From: Hyalangium versicolor
Lineage (GTDB): Bacteria; Myxococcota; Myxococcia; Myxococcales; Myxococcaceae
Assembly: GCF_020103695.1 (NCBI RefSeq)
Contig: NZ_JAHXBF010000021.1
Span: 124,001-188,000, forward strand
DNA length: 64,000 bases
Reading direction: 5' to 3'
Below the pieces are notes generated by a model. It worked only from the letters and a program-made list of their open reading frames with translations. It made no database searches and had not been told where the DNA came from. Below, piece by piece: positions 27,618 through 36,745 of the stretch. Each line of letters starts with the position of its first letter. The first letter of the stretch is position 1. Both the position numbers and the translations under genes were made by a program.

Positions 27618-29777
27618 ATGCATCGAACGCGCAGAGACATGTTGAAGCTGATCAGCATCACCGCGCTGCTCACCGTCTGCTTCCTGGGAAACGACGTTCA
27701 GGCGGAGGTACCTCTGAAGAAGAGGCCATTCGCCCGGAGTGAGCTCGCCACGGGGTTCCAGCACTCCCTGTTGATTGGCGACGGAGGCTCCATCTGGGTG
27801 TGGGGAGGGCTCGAGGGAGCCTCTGTGGGGACCTGGCCGCAGCTCGAGGTGGCCTCGGGCACACCCGTGCGGATGCCGGGGATGGTGGGAGCAGTCTCGG
27901 TCTCCATCGGCAATGACTTCTCCCTGGCGCTGCTGGCCAACGGCACCGTGCAGGCTTGGGGAAGCAACGCCTCGGGACAGCTCGGCACCGGCTCGACGAA
28001 TCCCTCCCTGGCGCGGGTGCAGGTGCAGGGGCTCACGGACGCCGTGTCCCTCTCGGCCCAGGGAAACCATGGCCTGGCGGTGCGGGCGGACGGCACGGTG
28101 TGGGCCTGGGGCCGGAACAGCTCCGGCCAGCTCGGAGACGGAACGACGCAGCAGCGCACCACGCCGGTGCAGGTGGTGGGGCTGACGGACGTGGTGGCCG
28201 TGGCCGGAGGGTTCAACCACTCGGTGGCGCTGCGGGCGGACGGCACGGTGTGGGCCTGGGGCTCCAACAGTGCTGGCCAGCTTGGAGACGGAACGACGCA
28301 GCGGCGCACCACGCCCGTGCAGGTGGCGGGGCTGACGAAGGTGGTCTCCCTGGCTGGCGCGGGTTCGTACACGCTGGCCGTGCGAGAGGACGGCACCGTG
28401 TGGGGGTGGGGAAGCAATGCGTACGACATGCTCGGAGGCGGTGTTCCGAATCGAGTCCTCGCGGCGCCCGTGCTGGGGCTGGAGCGTGTGGAAGCCGTCT
28501 CCGCGGGCGACTACCACGCGCTGGTGCTGAAGCGGGACGGGACGGTCTGGGCTTGGGGGAGCAACACGCACGGACAGCTCGGTGACGGAACCCAGTCGCA
28601 GAGCGCGCCTCCGCACCCTGTGGCGGGCCTGCGCGGCGTGGTCCGGGTGGCCACGGGCTTTGGCGCGCACTCACTGGCGCTCGGGCGGGATGGAACGCTG
28701 TGGGCCTGGGGGAACAACTCCCGAGGGGCGCTCGGCACGGGCACGGATCGCCAGCTCTGGCCCACGAAGGTGGTGGGGCTGACCCACGCGCGTGAAGGGG
28801 CCGCGAGCCTTGGGTACTCCGTGGCCGTGCGGACCGATGGCTCCGTGTGGATCTGGGGAGATGCCTACCAGGGCACGCATTCCCTGCCTGCGCCGGTCTC
28901 GCCCTCTCCGGTGCCAGGCCTCACCCAGGTGGTGAAGGCCGCAGTGGGTGATGCCCATACGCTGGCGCTGAAGCAGGACGGCACCGTGTGGAGCTGGGGG
29001 GACAACGGGATGGGGCAGCTCGGCGATGACTCCGGCTCCGTGCTGAGCGACACGCCGGTGCAGGTGGTGGGGCTGACGGACGTGGTGGCCGTGGCCGCGG
29101 GGAGCGTCTCCTCGCTGGCGCTGAAGCAGGACGGCACGGTGTGGGGCTGGGGCGCGAACTACTCCGGGCAGCTCGGGGATCCGAGCTTCGAGAACCACCC
29201 GACGCCAGTCCAGGTGCAGGGCGTGGATCAGGTGGTGTCCATCCTGGCTTCCATCGACAGCTCGGTGGCGTTGCGCAGCGACGGGACGGTGTGGCGTTGG
29301 GGTGGCTACTTCGCCAACCCGGTGCCTCAGCCGGTGGAGGGGTTGAACAGCGTCGTCGCCTTGGCGGCGGGGGGCACCTCTTTCCTCGCTCTGCGCGCGG
29401 ACGGGACGATCTGGGAGTGGCGTGAGGATGGGCTTGGCCTGCCGCCGAACCCGGTGAAGCCCCTGCTCGGTGTGGTGGCCGTCGCGCGGAACGACTCCTC
29501 CTATGTGGCCTTGCGCGCGGATGGCACGGTCTGGGTCCTGGGCACGAACATCGCGGGACAGCTGGGCATCCCGGGCCTGGTGAAGACCGATGACTGGGTG
29601 CGCGTGCCGTGGGCGACGGGTGTCGTGTCCCTGTCGGGCGCGCTGGGCCGGGTCCTGGCCATCCGCGCGGACGGCACCGCGGTGAGCTGGGGCCTCAACG
29701 TCACGGGGCAGGTGGGCAGCGGTATCTCCCCGCTGCACCTGCGCCCCACGCGCGTGCCGCTGCCCCGCTGGCGGTAG
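27618..29777 (+). CDS. Secreted RCC1-repeat beta-propeller protein, copy 2
   Basis: 719 residues, same architecture as copy 1: signal peptide (MHRTRRDMLKLISITALLTV...VQA) then RCC1 repeats with cores such as HSVALRADGTVWAWGSNSAG. The two proteins align from first to last residue (ends ...SPLHLRPTRVPLSRWW and ...SPLHLRPTRVPLPRWR). The leader is conserved too: both have AGC[GA]GCGGGGGACGTG[TC]G and an ACGAGGG ribosome site followed by TCGATGCATCGA across the start codon. Each therefore probably has its own copy of the same promoter. Confidence 0.9.
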   Translation: MHRTRRDMLKLISITALLTVCFLGNDVQAEVPLKKRPFARSELATGFQHSLLIGDGGSIWVWGGLEGASVGTWPQLEVASGTPVRMPGMVGAVSVSIGNDFSLALLANGTVQAWGSNASGQLGTGSTNPSLARVQVQGLTDAVSLSAQGNHGLAVRADGTVWAWGRNSSGQLGDGTTQQRTTPVQVVGLTDVVAVAGGFNHSVALRADGTVWAWGSNSAGQLGDGTTQRRTTPVQVAGLTKVVSLAGAGSYTLAVREDGTVWGWGSNAYDMLGGGVPNRVLAAPVLGLERVEAVSAGDYHALVLKRDGTVWAWGSNTHGQLGDGTQSQSAPPHPVAGLRGVVRVATGFGAHSLALGRDGTLWAWGNNSRGALGTGTDRQLWPTKVVGLTHAREGAASLGYSVAVRTDGSVWIWGDAYQGTHSLPAPVSPSPVPGLTQVVKAAVGDAHTLALKQDGTVWSWGDNGMGQLGDDSGSVLSDTPVQVVGLTDVVAVAAGSVSSLALKQDGTVWGWGANYSGQLGDPSFENHPTPVQVQGVDQVVSILASIDSSVALRSDGTVWRWGGYFANPVPQPVEGLNSVVALAAGGTSFLALRADGTIWEWREDGLGLPPNPVKPLLGVVAVARNDSSYVALRADGTVWVLGTNIAGQLGIPGLVKTDDWVRVPWATGVVSLSGALGRVLAIRADGTAVSWGLNVTGQVGSGISPLHLRPTRVPLPRWR

Positions 29778-29795
29778 CAGGGCCTTGTGACGAAG

Positions 29796-29824
29796 GGGGG
29801 CGCGCGGCTGACTGGCGCGCCCCC
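29796..29824. terminator. Strong hairpin between convergent RCC1 copy 2 and VWA genes
   Basis: GGGGGCGCGC pairs perfectly with GCGCGCCCCC (10 bp, 9-base loop) in the 51-base gap between two convergent stops. It probably serves both strands; T-runs are absent. Confidence 0.6.
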
Positions 29825-29828
29825 TGGC

Positions 29829-30935
29829 TCACTGCCGATAGAGCAGGGTGGTGCCGCGCACGAGCTTGCGGTTGTTGGAGGTGCTCTCCACGAAGATGGA
29901 GTACTCGAGGTGGTTGCCCGGCTTCACCTTCACATTGGAGCCGCCGGGCATGCCGAGCACCTTGCGCGCCTGGTCTCCGCCGAAGATGGCCTTCGTCTTC
30001 TTGTCGAGGATGGCGATGTTCTTGCGGGGCTGCACGGTCTCGGGCTTGGTCAGCTCATAGAAACCGCGGCCGGGCTCGTAGTCGTCGCCGAGCTTCTTGC
30101 GCAGGGCGGGGCTGGCCTGGAGCTTGGTGTTGACGAAGTCGCGGATGGAGCGCTCCTTGTCCACGGTCCAGCGGGCGAAGCCCTTGGAGAGATCCTTGAG
30201 GGCGGAGAGGCTCTTCACATCGACCTTGGTCATGTCGGTGGTGAAGAAGGCGGTGACGGACTTCTGGCCGCTGGCGCGCGCCGCGTAGAAGGTCTTGAGG
30301 CCGGCCGAGAGCTTCTCGTCCATGACCTTGGTGCCCTTGGCGGTGGCGTCCCAGCGGGTGACGTTGCCCTTGGGGATGCCGAAGCGGGTGAGGGTGTTCT
30401 CGCTGCCACTGGGGACGAGGAAGGCGAGGCTCCAGCGGCCGGTCTTCTGGACTTTGGCGATGAGGCCCTTGAGGCTCCTCTTGTAGGTGCGCGAGGCGTT
30501 CTCGTGACCGTCGGTGATGACGACGATGAGGAAGCTGGTGTCCTTGTTCGTGGCGCCCTTGGCCTTCTGGAGGCGGGTGATGGCGGTGCCCACGGCATCG
30601 AGGAGGGCGGTGGTGCCGCCGAGGCGGAAGTCCTTGGTAGCGAGCTTGGGGACGCTCTCGACGGGAGTGGCGAAGTGACGAGGCTTGTCCACGGTGGTGT
30701 GGAACATGAAGGTGCTGAGGAAGGTCTTCTGCCCAGCGGATTTGGCGTTCTTCTGGACGGTGCCGAGCTGGTTGTTGAAGACGCGCACCACCTGGTTCTT
30801 GATGCTGCTCATGGAGCCGCTGCGGTCGACCACGAAGGCGATGTGGTTGACGAGGGCGGCCGAGGCCGGCGTGGGGACCGCTTCGTTCCGGGTGGAGACC
30901 TTGCTACCGCTCGCTGCACGCTTCTTCACGGCCAT
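29829..30935 (-). CDS. VWA (von Willebrand factor A) domain protein
   Basis: 368 residues from ATG (MAVKKRAASGSKVSTRNEAV). A complete MIDAS is visible: DRSGSMSS near residue 36, Thr in GGTTALLDAVG near 107, and Asp in ITDGHEN near 140, so metal-dependent ligand binding is likely. There is no signal peptide, and the N terminus is basic. The C-terminal 150 residues (YEPGRGFYELTKPETVQPRK, ILDKKTKAIFGGDQARKVLG) are a myxobacterial-type extension that I cannot name. No MoxR ATPase is adjacent. Cytoplasmic, partner unknown. Confidence 0.88.
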   Translation of the reverse strand: MAVKKRAASGSKVSTRNEAVPTPASAALVNHIAFVVDRSGSMSSIKNQVVRVFNNQLGTVQKNAKSAGQKTFLSTFMFHTTVDKPRHFATPVESVPKLATKDFRLGGTTALLDAVGTAITRLQKAKGATNKDTSFLIVVITDGHENASRTYKRSLKGLIAKVQKTGRWSLAFLVPSGSENTLTRFGIPKGNVTRWDATAKGTKVMDEKLSAGLKTFYAARASGQKSVTAFFTTDMTKVDVKSLSALKDLSKGFARWTVDKERSIRDFVNTKLQASPALRKKLGDDYEPGRGFYELTKPETVQPRKNIAILDKKTKAIFGGDQARKVLGMPGGSNVKVKPGNHLEYSIFVESTSNNRKLVRGTTLLYRQ

Positions 30936-31005
30936 AGCGCTTCCTCTGGGGGACTCAGTGAGACTGCGGGGCAGAGGATAGTCCGGCACCTCCACGGCAG
31001 GCGAA

Positions 31006-31557
31006 TCACAGCTTGCTGCGCACGAGGACCGTCCGATGTCCCAGCTTCTCCGAGACCTCGCGCACAAAGCGCTCGGACAGGGGCGTCCAGTTCCAGAACT
31101 CCAGCCCCAGGTTTCCGAAACCCCAGGGCACTGGCCCGTCCCACGCGGTCAGCTGTTCGGGGCGGCCACAGGCGGGGCAGGTGAAGGTGACCGAGTTGTC
31201 TCCCTCGTACCAGGCATCCACTGCCTCCATCCATGCACTGCCATGTTCATCGAGATCCACGTGTGCCTGGCAGGACCGGCAGGTCACCTCTCCATTGAGG
31301 GCATGGAAGACGATTCTGTGGCCCACATTGAATTGGAGACCCGCACGGCCGCGGTTCCGATCGGCCGCGCTGGAGTCTTGCAGCGTCTCTCCGTAGGCAG
31401 GTCCTGGCGCATGCCCGGGTTTGCCGAGGACGCTGTTCGTCAGGTGGGGTTCGATGAAACCGCGCTCGATGAGCCACTTTCGCATCCGCTCTGCCTGAGA
31501 GGGTGCATCCGTCTCGGAGACATCACGATCAACGATGATCTGGTACCAGTCACCCAT
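31006..31557 (-). CDS. Probable immunity protein for the upstream toxin (zinc-ribbon-like)
   Basis: 183 residues starting MGDWYQIIVDRDVSETDA. It lies 35 bases after the Tox-REase-5 toxin gene on the same strand, the usual place for an immunity gene. Two Cys pairs, CRSC and CPAC, about 40 residues apart suggest a zinc ribbon. It is acidic, has no signal peptide and so acts in the cytoplasm. I recall similar proteins carrying the misleading label sugar ABC transporter ATPase; nothing in this sequence supports ATPase activity. The immunity role is inferred from position. Confidence 0.7.
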   Translation of the reverse strand: MGDWYQIIVDRDVSETDAPSQAERMRKWLIERGFIEPHLTNSVLGKPGHAPGPAYGETLQDSSAADRNRGRAGLQFNVGHRIVFHALNGEVTCRSCQAHVDLDEHGSAWMEAVDAWYEGDNSVTFTCPACGRPEQLTAWDGPVPWGFGNLGLEFWNWTPLSERFVREVSEKLGHRTVLVRSKL

Positions 31558-31592
31558 GCCTTCAACTTAAGCACGGAAGCGCTCACCGCTTC

Positions 31593-33050
31593 TCAGGGGA
31601 CCCATGGGGTGTAGATGAGATCGATGCCCTCAATACCTTCGAGGCTGAAGTATCGGTGGAGGATGTCGACCATCTCGCGCTCAGCGATGTGCCACTGTAC
31701 GGGCATGCCACGGGCAGCCCTTGATTGATTCCTGGCCTGGTCGATCAACTCCTGGAACTTCCCTGAGTTCTTGTACCAGGGCTTGGGCTGGCCGCTCTTG
31801 TCGAAGAACTCCCGGTAACCGGGCCCCTTGGCCTCTTTCAGAACTCCCGAGTTGAAGCCGTCGTACTCGACATCACCGATGGAGTAGGCCTCATCCGCGG
31901 AACGGCCGGAGATCTGCTCCTGGTAGCGCCTGGAGCGCTCGGACCCCGAGAACTTCTTGTTCTTCCACTCACCGGGGCCCGGTTCTGCTGTGGGCTTGTG
32001 ATGGCCCTCCGGAGTCTTCTCGGCGGTCATGAGGACGTAGACGGCACCCATGCCGGTTCCCAGCGTGGCGGCTGTTGTACCTACGGGTACAGCTGCCCTC
32101 TCCACCATCAAGGCTCCTTTAGCGGAGAGGGAGAGCACTGGCAGCCTCGCTCCTGCCGCGCTGATACGGGCCGCAGTGCCAGCTGCACTGCCATACAGAG
32201 CGAGGAGATGCGTAGACAACCGAGCGGCTTCGCGAATCTGCTCCTGCAAGGGCAGAGCGGAGTAGCGAGCAAAGTAGTCAGGCGAGGAAGCGATGAGCGC
32301 CGCTACTGCGGTTGGGAGTTGCTTGAGGCCATCAATGCTTCGAATTGGAGCCGTGACGAACTGGCCCAGTGCCAGCACCATTTCGCCCAAGGCATCTTGG
32401 GCCCCATCCAACGCGGCATTGAGCCAGTCACGTTCGAGGCCGAGCTCTCCGCGCTGCTCTGTGGGAGACCACTGCAGGAGAGCATCCACGGCATAGAAGA
32501 CACCGCCCTTGTCCCGGTAGAAGGCACCGACCTCGAAGTCGCCAGCCATCAGCCTGCCGTCGCGCAGTTGGAGACGTCCCATTCGCTGGAGAGCGCTTCC
32601 CGTGAGGGCGCTCGCGAGATAGCCATCTGGACGCATCACCACCAGGGACTGGAAGGGACGGGTGCGTTGTAGGAGCTCGTCGTAGGGAACGTCCTGGTCC
32701 TCGGCGAGTACCCGGCCCAGCAGGAAGATCAGGCTGCGGCGCGGTCCAAAGTTCCGGAGAGTTGTTCGAGTGCGACCCAGCGCCTCCCACAGCGCGTGTG
32801 CGTCGCCCGTCTCCAGATCTTGGCCTGCGTCGTGCCAGGAGTTCTCCTCCAGCCCCGCCGATCGTTGCAGAATCTGGAAGTCATCCGGCTGATCTGTGGA
32901 GAAGCCGAAGCCACCTCCATCCTCCAGCAGTCCTTCATATCTGCGGGGGCCTCCACTCGTCGCACACCCCGTCAGCCAGAGGAGGACGCCCACCGCAAGG
33001 ACATCGCGACAGAGCCCCTGTCCCTTCTTCGTGAATGCACGAACGAACAA
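31593..33050 (-). CDS. Lipoprotein polymorphic toxin with Tox-REase-5 domain (SitA-like candidate)
   Basis: 485 residues from a TTG start chosen because GGAGG lies 6 bases upstream and gives a normal lipoprotein signal (RAFTKKGQG then a hydrophobic core and lipobox LTGC). An ATG at 33074 and a GTG at 33092 are in frame but lack a ribosome site. The middle is helical with Ala-rich stretches. The last 120 residues match restriction-endonuclease-fold toxin 5: RSADEAYSIGDVEYDGFNSG, VLKEAKGPGY, FQELIDQARNQSRAA and VQWHIAE, with D...ExK as likely catalytic residues. Lipid anchor plus toxin tail plus downstream immunity gene is the layout of SitA toxins that myxobacteria exchange through TraAB outer-membrane exchange; membership is inferred. 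Confidence 0.85.
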   Translation of the reverse strand: MFVRAFTKKGQGLCRDVLAVGVLLWLTGCATSGGPRRYEGLLEDGGGFGFSTDQPDDFQILQRSAGLEENSWHDAGQDLETGDAHALWEALGRTRTTLRNFGPRRSLIFLLGRVLAEDQDVPYDELLQRTRPFQSLVVMRPDGYLASALTGSALQRMGRLQLRDGRLMAGDFEVGAFYRDKGGVFYAVDALLQWSPTEQRGELGLERDWLNAALDGAQDALGEMVLALGQFVTAPIRSIDGLKQLPTAVAALIASSPDYFARYSALPLQEQIREAARLSTHLLALYGSAAGTAARISAAGARLPVLSLSAKGALMVERAAVPVGTTAATLGTGMGAVYVLMTAEKTPEGHHKPTAEPGPGEWKNKKFSGSERSRRYQEQISGRSADEAYSIGDVEYDGFNSGVLKEAKGPGYREFFDKSGQPKPWYKNSGKFQELIDQARNQSRAARGMPVQWHIAEREMVDILHRYFSLEGIEGIDLIYTPWVP

Positions 33051-33198
33051 TCCGCACCTCCGAAAGTGCCTCATGCCGCAGGCTGCGTTCACAGCGTAGG
33101 TGAGCCATCAGACATGCGCCCTCAATTGAGGGTCGGCTGGCACCGCACTTGTGTTAATTCATGGAGGCAGATCCGTACGTCCCGCACCGCGAGGGGGC

Positions 33199-34647
33199 AT
33201 GAGCACCAACGTCGTCCTGCATGCCTGTGCCGCTGGAGCTGGACGCCTGCGCGTATGGCTCGGAGTCCGGGAGCGCACCACCGCGCCCGCCCTGAACTGG
33301 ACCCTGGACGGCTTGCCCGCACAGCCCGCCACCCTGCGCCCCATCCAGAGCGTCCGCTCCGGCCCGTTCCTCGGTGGCGACTCGCCCCGCATCTTCGCCG
33401 GCCTCTATGAGTTCCCCGTCGATGCCAACGCGCGCCGTGCCTTCCGCGTGGGCGTGAGCGTCGAAGGTGCCCCTCCTGTCCTCACGTCCCTGCGAGCCCT
33501 CCCTGGCGCCGTGCCCACCGCGCTGGATCAAGGCTTCCACCTCATGCTCGCCTCCTGCTTCTACTGGGAGGAGGACAAGGGCGGCCTCGCGGGCGCCTCC
33601 ATGGACTCCTTCCTACGAGGCTTCACGCCGGACCTGCTGCTCCTCACCGGTGACCAGGTGTATCTGGATCTCCCTCCCATCCAGAACCTGCCCGATGCGC
33701 GCCCCGCGCTCGCTCGCAAGTTCGAGGTGGACTACTCCCGCAACTGGTTCGAGGACAGCGCCTACGCCAAGGTGATTCACGCCGCGCCCTTCGCCTGCGT
33801 GCCGGACGATCACGACTACTGGAACAACTTCCCCATGCCCGCGGTCCAGTCCCAGAACACCTGGACAGGGCCTGGGCGTGCCGCGTGGGGGGACGTGGCG
33901 CGCATGTTGTACGGCCACTTCCAGCACGTGGACTCCACACCCGTGGGCACGCCCGTCCAGTTCGATGTGGATCCGCTCTCCTTCTTCCTCCTGGATGCAC
34001 GCTCCTTCCGCGATGCGAACTTCCAGCGCACCATGACGGACGAGGCCCGCAGCGCGCTCACCGCCTGGGTGGACCGCTGCATCCAACAGCGCAAGCTGGG
34101 CGTTTTCGCCACCGGCCAGTCCCTGCCCATGCCCAAGGCGGGCGGGCTCAATCGCCGCTTCGGCGACTCCACCATGAGCAACTATGCCGACTACCCCTTC
34201 CTCATGGGGGAGCTGGATCGGCTCATGCGCCAGGGCGGAGATGTGCTCCTCATCACCGGAGACATGCACTGGAGCCGCATCGCCCAGTTCGTGCCCAAGG
34301 ACATGATGGCCACCGGCATGCAGATGATCGAAGTCATCTGCTCGCCCACCTCGCTCGTGACGACGCCTGTCGTGGATCAGATGAGCGACATGAAGGCCGC
34401 CATGTCCGGCAAGAAGGAGCGCTGGCCCCGGCACTCGGATGCCACGCTCATTGGGGGCACCCTGGAGATGGCGGGCACCCGGTCCTCCTTCTTCGCGTAC
34501 ACCCTCTTCCGCCAGCGCGGCAACAACGTGTGCCTGCTGTCCTTCCGGCGCACCGGCGACAGCCTCGAGATGACGCCGCGCTTCTTCCCGCTCGACCCTG
34601 GCACTCCGCCCGTCGTCGCCAAACCCATTGTCCTCCGCCACCGCTAG
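33199..34647 (+). CDS. PhoD-like alkaline phosphatase D family protein
   Basis: 482 residues; ATG preceded by GAGGGGG. A beta-sandwich N-terminal region (to about residue 105) precedes a metallophosphatase domain with MLASCFYWEEDKGG (Cys at a PhoD metal position), LLLTGDQVYLDLPP, ACVPDDHDYWNNFPMPA, LLDARSFRDANF and LITGDMHWSRIAQF. These are the Asp, Tyr, Asp-His and His blocks that bind Ca/Fe in PhoD. No Tat signal peptide is seen at this start, unlike classical PhoD, suggesting a cytoplasmic enzyme. The next gene follows after 12 bases. Confidence 0.85.
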   Translation: MSTNVVLHACAAGAGRLRVWLGVRERTTAPALNWTLDGLPAQPATLRPIQSVRSGPFLGGDSPRIFAGLYEFPVDANARRAFRVGVSVEGAPPVLTSLRALPGAVPTALDQGFHLMLASCFYWEEDKGGLAGASMDSFLRGFTPDLLLLTGDQVYLDLPPIQNLPDARPALARKFEVDYSRNWFEDSAYAKVIHAAPFACVPDDHDYWNNFPMPAVQSQNTWTGPGRAAWGDVARMLYGHFQHVDSTPVGTPVQFDVDPLSFFLLDARSFRDANFQRTMTDEARSALTAWVDRCIQQRKLGVFATGQSLPMPKAGGLNRRFGDSTMSNYADYPFLMGELDRLMRQGGDVLLITGDMHWSRIAQFVPKDMMATGMQMIEVICSPTSLVTTPVVDQMSDMKAAMSGKKERWPRHSDATLIGGTLEMAGTRSSFFAYTLFRQRGNNVCLLSFRRTGDSLEMTPRFFPLDPGTPPVVAKPIVLRHR

Positions 34648-34659
34648 CGAGGCCCACCC

Positions 34660-35415
34660 ATGCTCCAGATCCGTTCCTCCCCCGCCTCCGCTCCCAACCC
34701 CCAGCTTGTCGAGCAGGCACGTGCGCGCAACCAGACGAACCTCGCGTGGCTCCAGCGCGCGGTGGGCAAGGGGAAGAAGGCGAGCCGCTCTCCGCTGCTG
34801 GTGCTGCTCGGCGGCACGGATCCGATGTCCTTCCGGCTGCGGGTGGCGCAGTCCCAGACGCGTCATGACCTGACGCCCAGCTACTGGAGCCACGTGGTGC
34901 TGGTGGAGCCAACGGACAAAGCGCTCGCCGACGCCACGGCCTGGGAGATCTCCCTGGATCCCGCCGGAGGCTTCGGCTACCCGCCGAAGACGAACGGAGT
35001 GCAGCGCGCGGACCTGCGCCGCTACGACGATGCCGGGCGCTTCCCCAACATCGCCGTGCTGAACGTACCCGTGGAGGCGGAGCCCGTGCGCGACGCGCTG
35101 CAGACCTTCATGCGCCAGCGCACCGCGATGGACGCGGTCGATCTGCTGACTCGGTGGTTGCCGTACGTGTGGGGCGCGGGCCGTACCACGAACCCGCTGC
35201 TGGATGGCTTCGGTCTGCCCTCGGCGGCCATGGCCGAGCTCGTCGTGGGCGCCGCCGGCTTCGAGCTGACGCCCGGCATCGCCAGCAGCGCGAGCTGCCC
35301 CGAGGCCATCTGGCAGGCCGCGCGCTGGTGGCACGAGTACCAGGGGCGCGAGGACCTCACACCCCTGACAGGCGCGTACAGCACCGAGCACTCGCTGTGT
35401 GACTCTCCCGCGTAG
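34660..35415 (+). CDS. Hypothetical protein downstream of the PhoD-like gene
   Basis: 251 residues starting MLQIRSSPASAPNPQLVEQA. Cytoplasmic by lack of signal. SHVVLVEP near residue 84 and SSASCPEAIWQAARWW near 215 recall the His and Cys blocks, in that order, of circularly permuted NlpC/P60 (YiiX-like) hydrolases, but similarity is weak and the assignment is a guess. It is probably co-transcribed with the phosphatase gene. Confidence 0.7.
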   Translation: MLQIRSSPASAPNPQLVEQARARNQTNLAWLQRAVGKGKKASRSPLLVLLGGTDPMSFRLRVAQSQTRHDLTPSYWSHVVLVEPTDKALADATAWEISLDPAGGFGYPPKTNGVQRADLRRYDDAGRFPNIAVLNVPVEAEPVRDALQTFMRQRTAMDAVDLLTRWLPYVWGAGRTTNPLLDGFGLPSAAMAELVVGAAGFELTPGIASSASCPEAIWQAARWWHEYQGREDLTPLTGAYSTEHSLCDSPA

Positions 35416-35427
35416 CGCCTCACCCAG

Positions 35428-36567
35428 CTACTGGGACGGAGCCTCCGCGTTGATGATCTCGGGAGTGTCCGCCGCGGGGCGGCGCTCCTCCTGCTCCATC
35501 GTCGGCCGCTGAGGCTTCTCGAAGGGCTCCAGCTTCACCGGCTGGCCGGTGCGCGAGGACTCATAGAGCGCGGAGATGATGCGCACGTCCGCCAGTCCCT
35601 CCCAGCCGTTCGGTTCGGGCTCCTGGCCCTCCAGGATGCAGTCGCTGAACGTGAGGAGCTCCGGGGCGATCTGATCCCGCTGCGTCACCTTGCCCTTGCG
35701 GGTCTTCCCCTCGGACATCAGCTCCCAGCGGATATCGCCCTTGTACTCATAGGCGTTGTCCAGCTTCAGCGTGCCCTGGGTGCCCACCAGCTGGTAGGTG
35801 GCCACGGCCTCCGCGCCGAAGCTCACGTTGAAGGCCGCCAGCTTCCCCTCTGGGAAGCGCATCACCACCGAGGCCGCCTCCTCCACCTCCGCGAAGCGGG
35901 GATCCTCGCTCTTGTCGCAGAAGGCGAACACCTCCACCGGCTCGGCGCGGAACAGGTAGCGCGCCGCGTTCACGCAGTACACGCCGATGTCCCACAGCAC
36001 TCCGCCGCCCTTGTCCCGCTCGAGGCGGATGTTGGGCGCGTTGATCTGGAAGGTGAACGTCGAGGTGAACAGGCGCGGATCGCCGATCTTCCCCTCGCGC
36101 ACCGCCTCCACCGCCGTGAGGTTCGCCTGCTCGAAGTGGAGCCGGTACGCCGTCATCAGCCGAACGTCGTTCTCCTCGCAGGCCCGGATCATCTCCCGGC
36201 ACTGCTCCTCGGTGATGGCCAGCGGCTTCTCGCACAGCACGTGCACGCCCGCCCTGGCCGCTCGCACCGCGTACTCCGCGTGCAGCGTGTTGGGCACGGC
36301 GATGTAGACGGCCTCCACCTCCGGCATCGCCAGGCACTCCTCCAACCTGTCGTAGCCGAACACCGGCACCCCGTGACGCTCGCCCAACTCGCGCGCCTTC
36401 TCTGGATCGCCGCTCACCAGCGCCACCAGCCGCGAGTTCTCCTGAGCGTGCTCGAAGGCCGGGAGGATGGCGTCCTGGGCGAAGTGGCCCAGTCCCACCA
36501 CCGCGTAACCCACCTGTCGTGTCGCCTTCTTCTTCCGTCGCTTCCGCGTCCCACTCAGCTGAGCCAT
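35428..36567 (-). CDS. Gfo/Idh/MocA family oxidoreductase
   Basis: 379 residues from the ATG with AGGAG 5 bases upstream (MAQLSGTRKRRKKK); the open frame continues upstream to 36732 without sense. The Rossmann motif is YAVVGLGHFAQDAILPAF (GxGxxA), and the family signature is VHVLCEKPLAITEEQ with the catalytic-loop EKP. The C-terminal alpha/beta domain includes GGGVLWDIGVYCVNAARYLF, typical of glucose-fructose oxidoreductase and related sugar dehydrogenases. No Tat signal is present, so it is cytoplasmic. The substrate is probably a sugar or a sugar-derived compound. Both ends carry low-complexity tails. Confidence 0.9.
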   Translation of the reverse strand: MAQLSGTRKRRKKKATRQVGYAVVGLGHFAQDAILPAFEHAQENSRLVALVSGDPEKARELGERHGVPVFGYDRLEECLAMPEVEAVYIAVPNTLHAEYAVRAARAGVHVLCEKPLAITEEQCREMIRACEENDVRLMTAYRLHFEQANLTAVEAVREGKIGDPRLFTSTFTFQINAPNIRLERDKGGGVLWDIGVYCVNAARYLFRAEPVEVFAFCDKSEDPRFAEVEEAASVVMRFPEGKLAAFNVSFGAEAVATYQLVGTQGTLKLDNAYEYKGDIRWELMSEGKTRKGKVTQRDQIAPELLTFSDCILEGQEPEPNGWEGLADVRIISALYESSRTGQPVKLEPFEKPQRPTMEQEERRPAADTPEIINAEAPSQ

Positions 36568-36669
36568 ACCGCTCCTCCGAAGCCAGGCCTCACGTTTCCC
36601 GCGCACAAGCTCGGCATGCCATGAGGCCCGGACAACACGGCGGAGGCCGGCTGCCTGCTCTGCACGGGC

Positions 36670-36723
36670 TCGAAAAGAAGAAGGCTCGGGGCCCAGGCGT
36701 GCGACAGTCCCTGGACCCCGAGC
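36670..36723 (-). terminator. Intrinsic terminator of the small lipoprotein gene
   Basis: On the minus strand GCTCGGGG (36716-36723) pairs with CCCCGAGC (36684-36691), extended by CCAGG/CCTGG, and is followed by CTTCTTCTTTTC. Stem plus T-rich tail 23 bases after the stop codon make this the best intrinsic terminator in the window. Confidence 0.7.
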
Positions 36724-36745
36724 ACACTGCACACTTCAATGGGTG

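Noticed and set aside
29778..31067. Longer start for the VWA protein at 31067
   Set aside because: The extension overlaps the end of the 183-residue immunity gene and has no VWA-family similarity; ATG at 30935 fits better.
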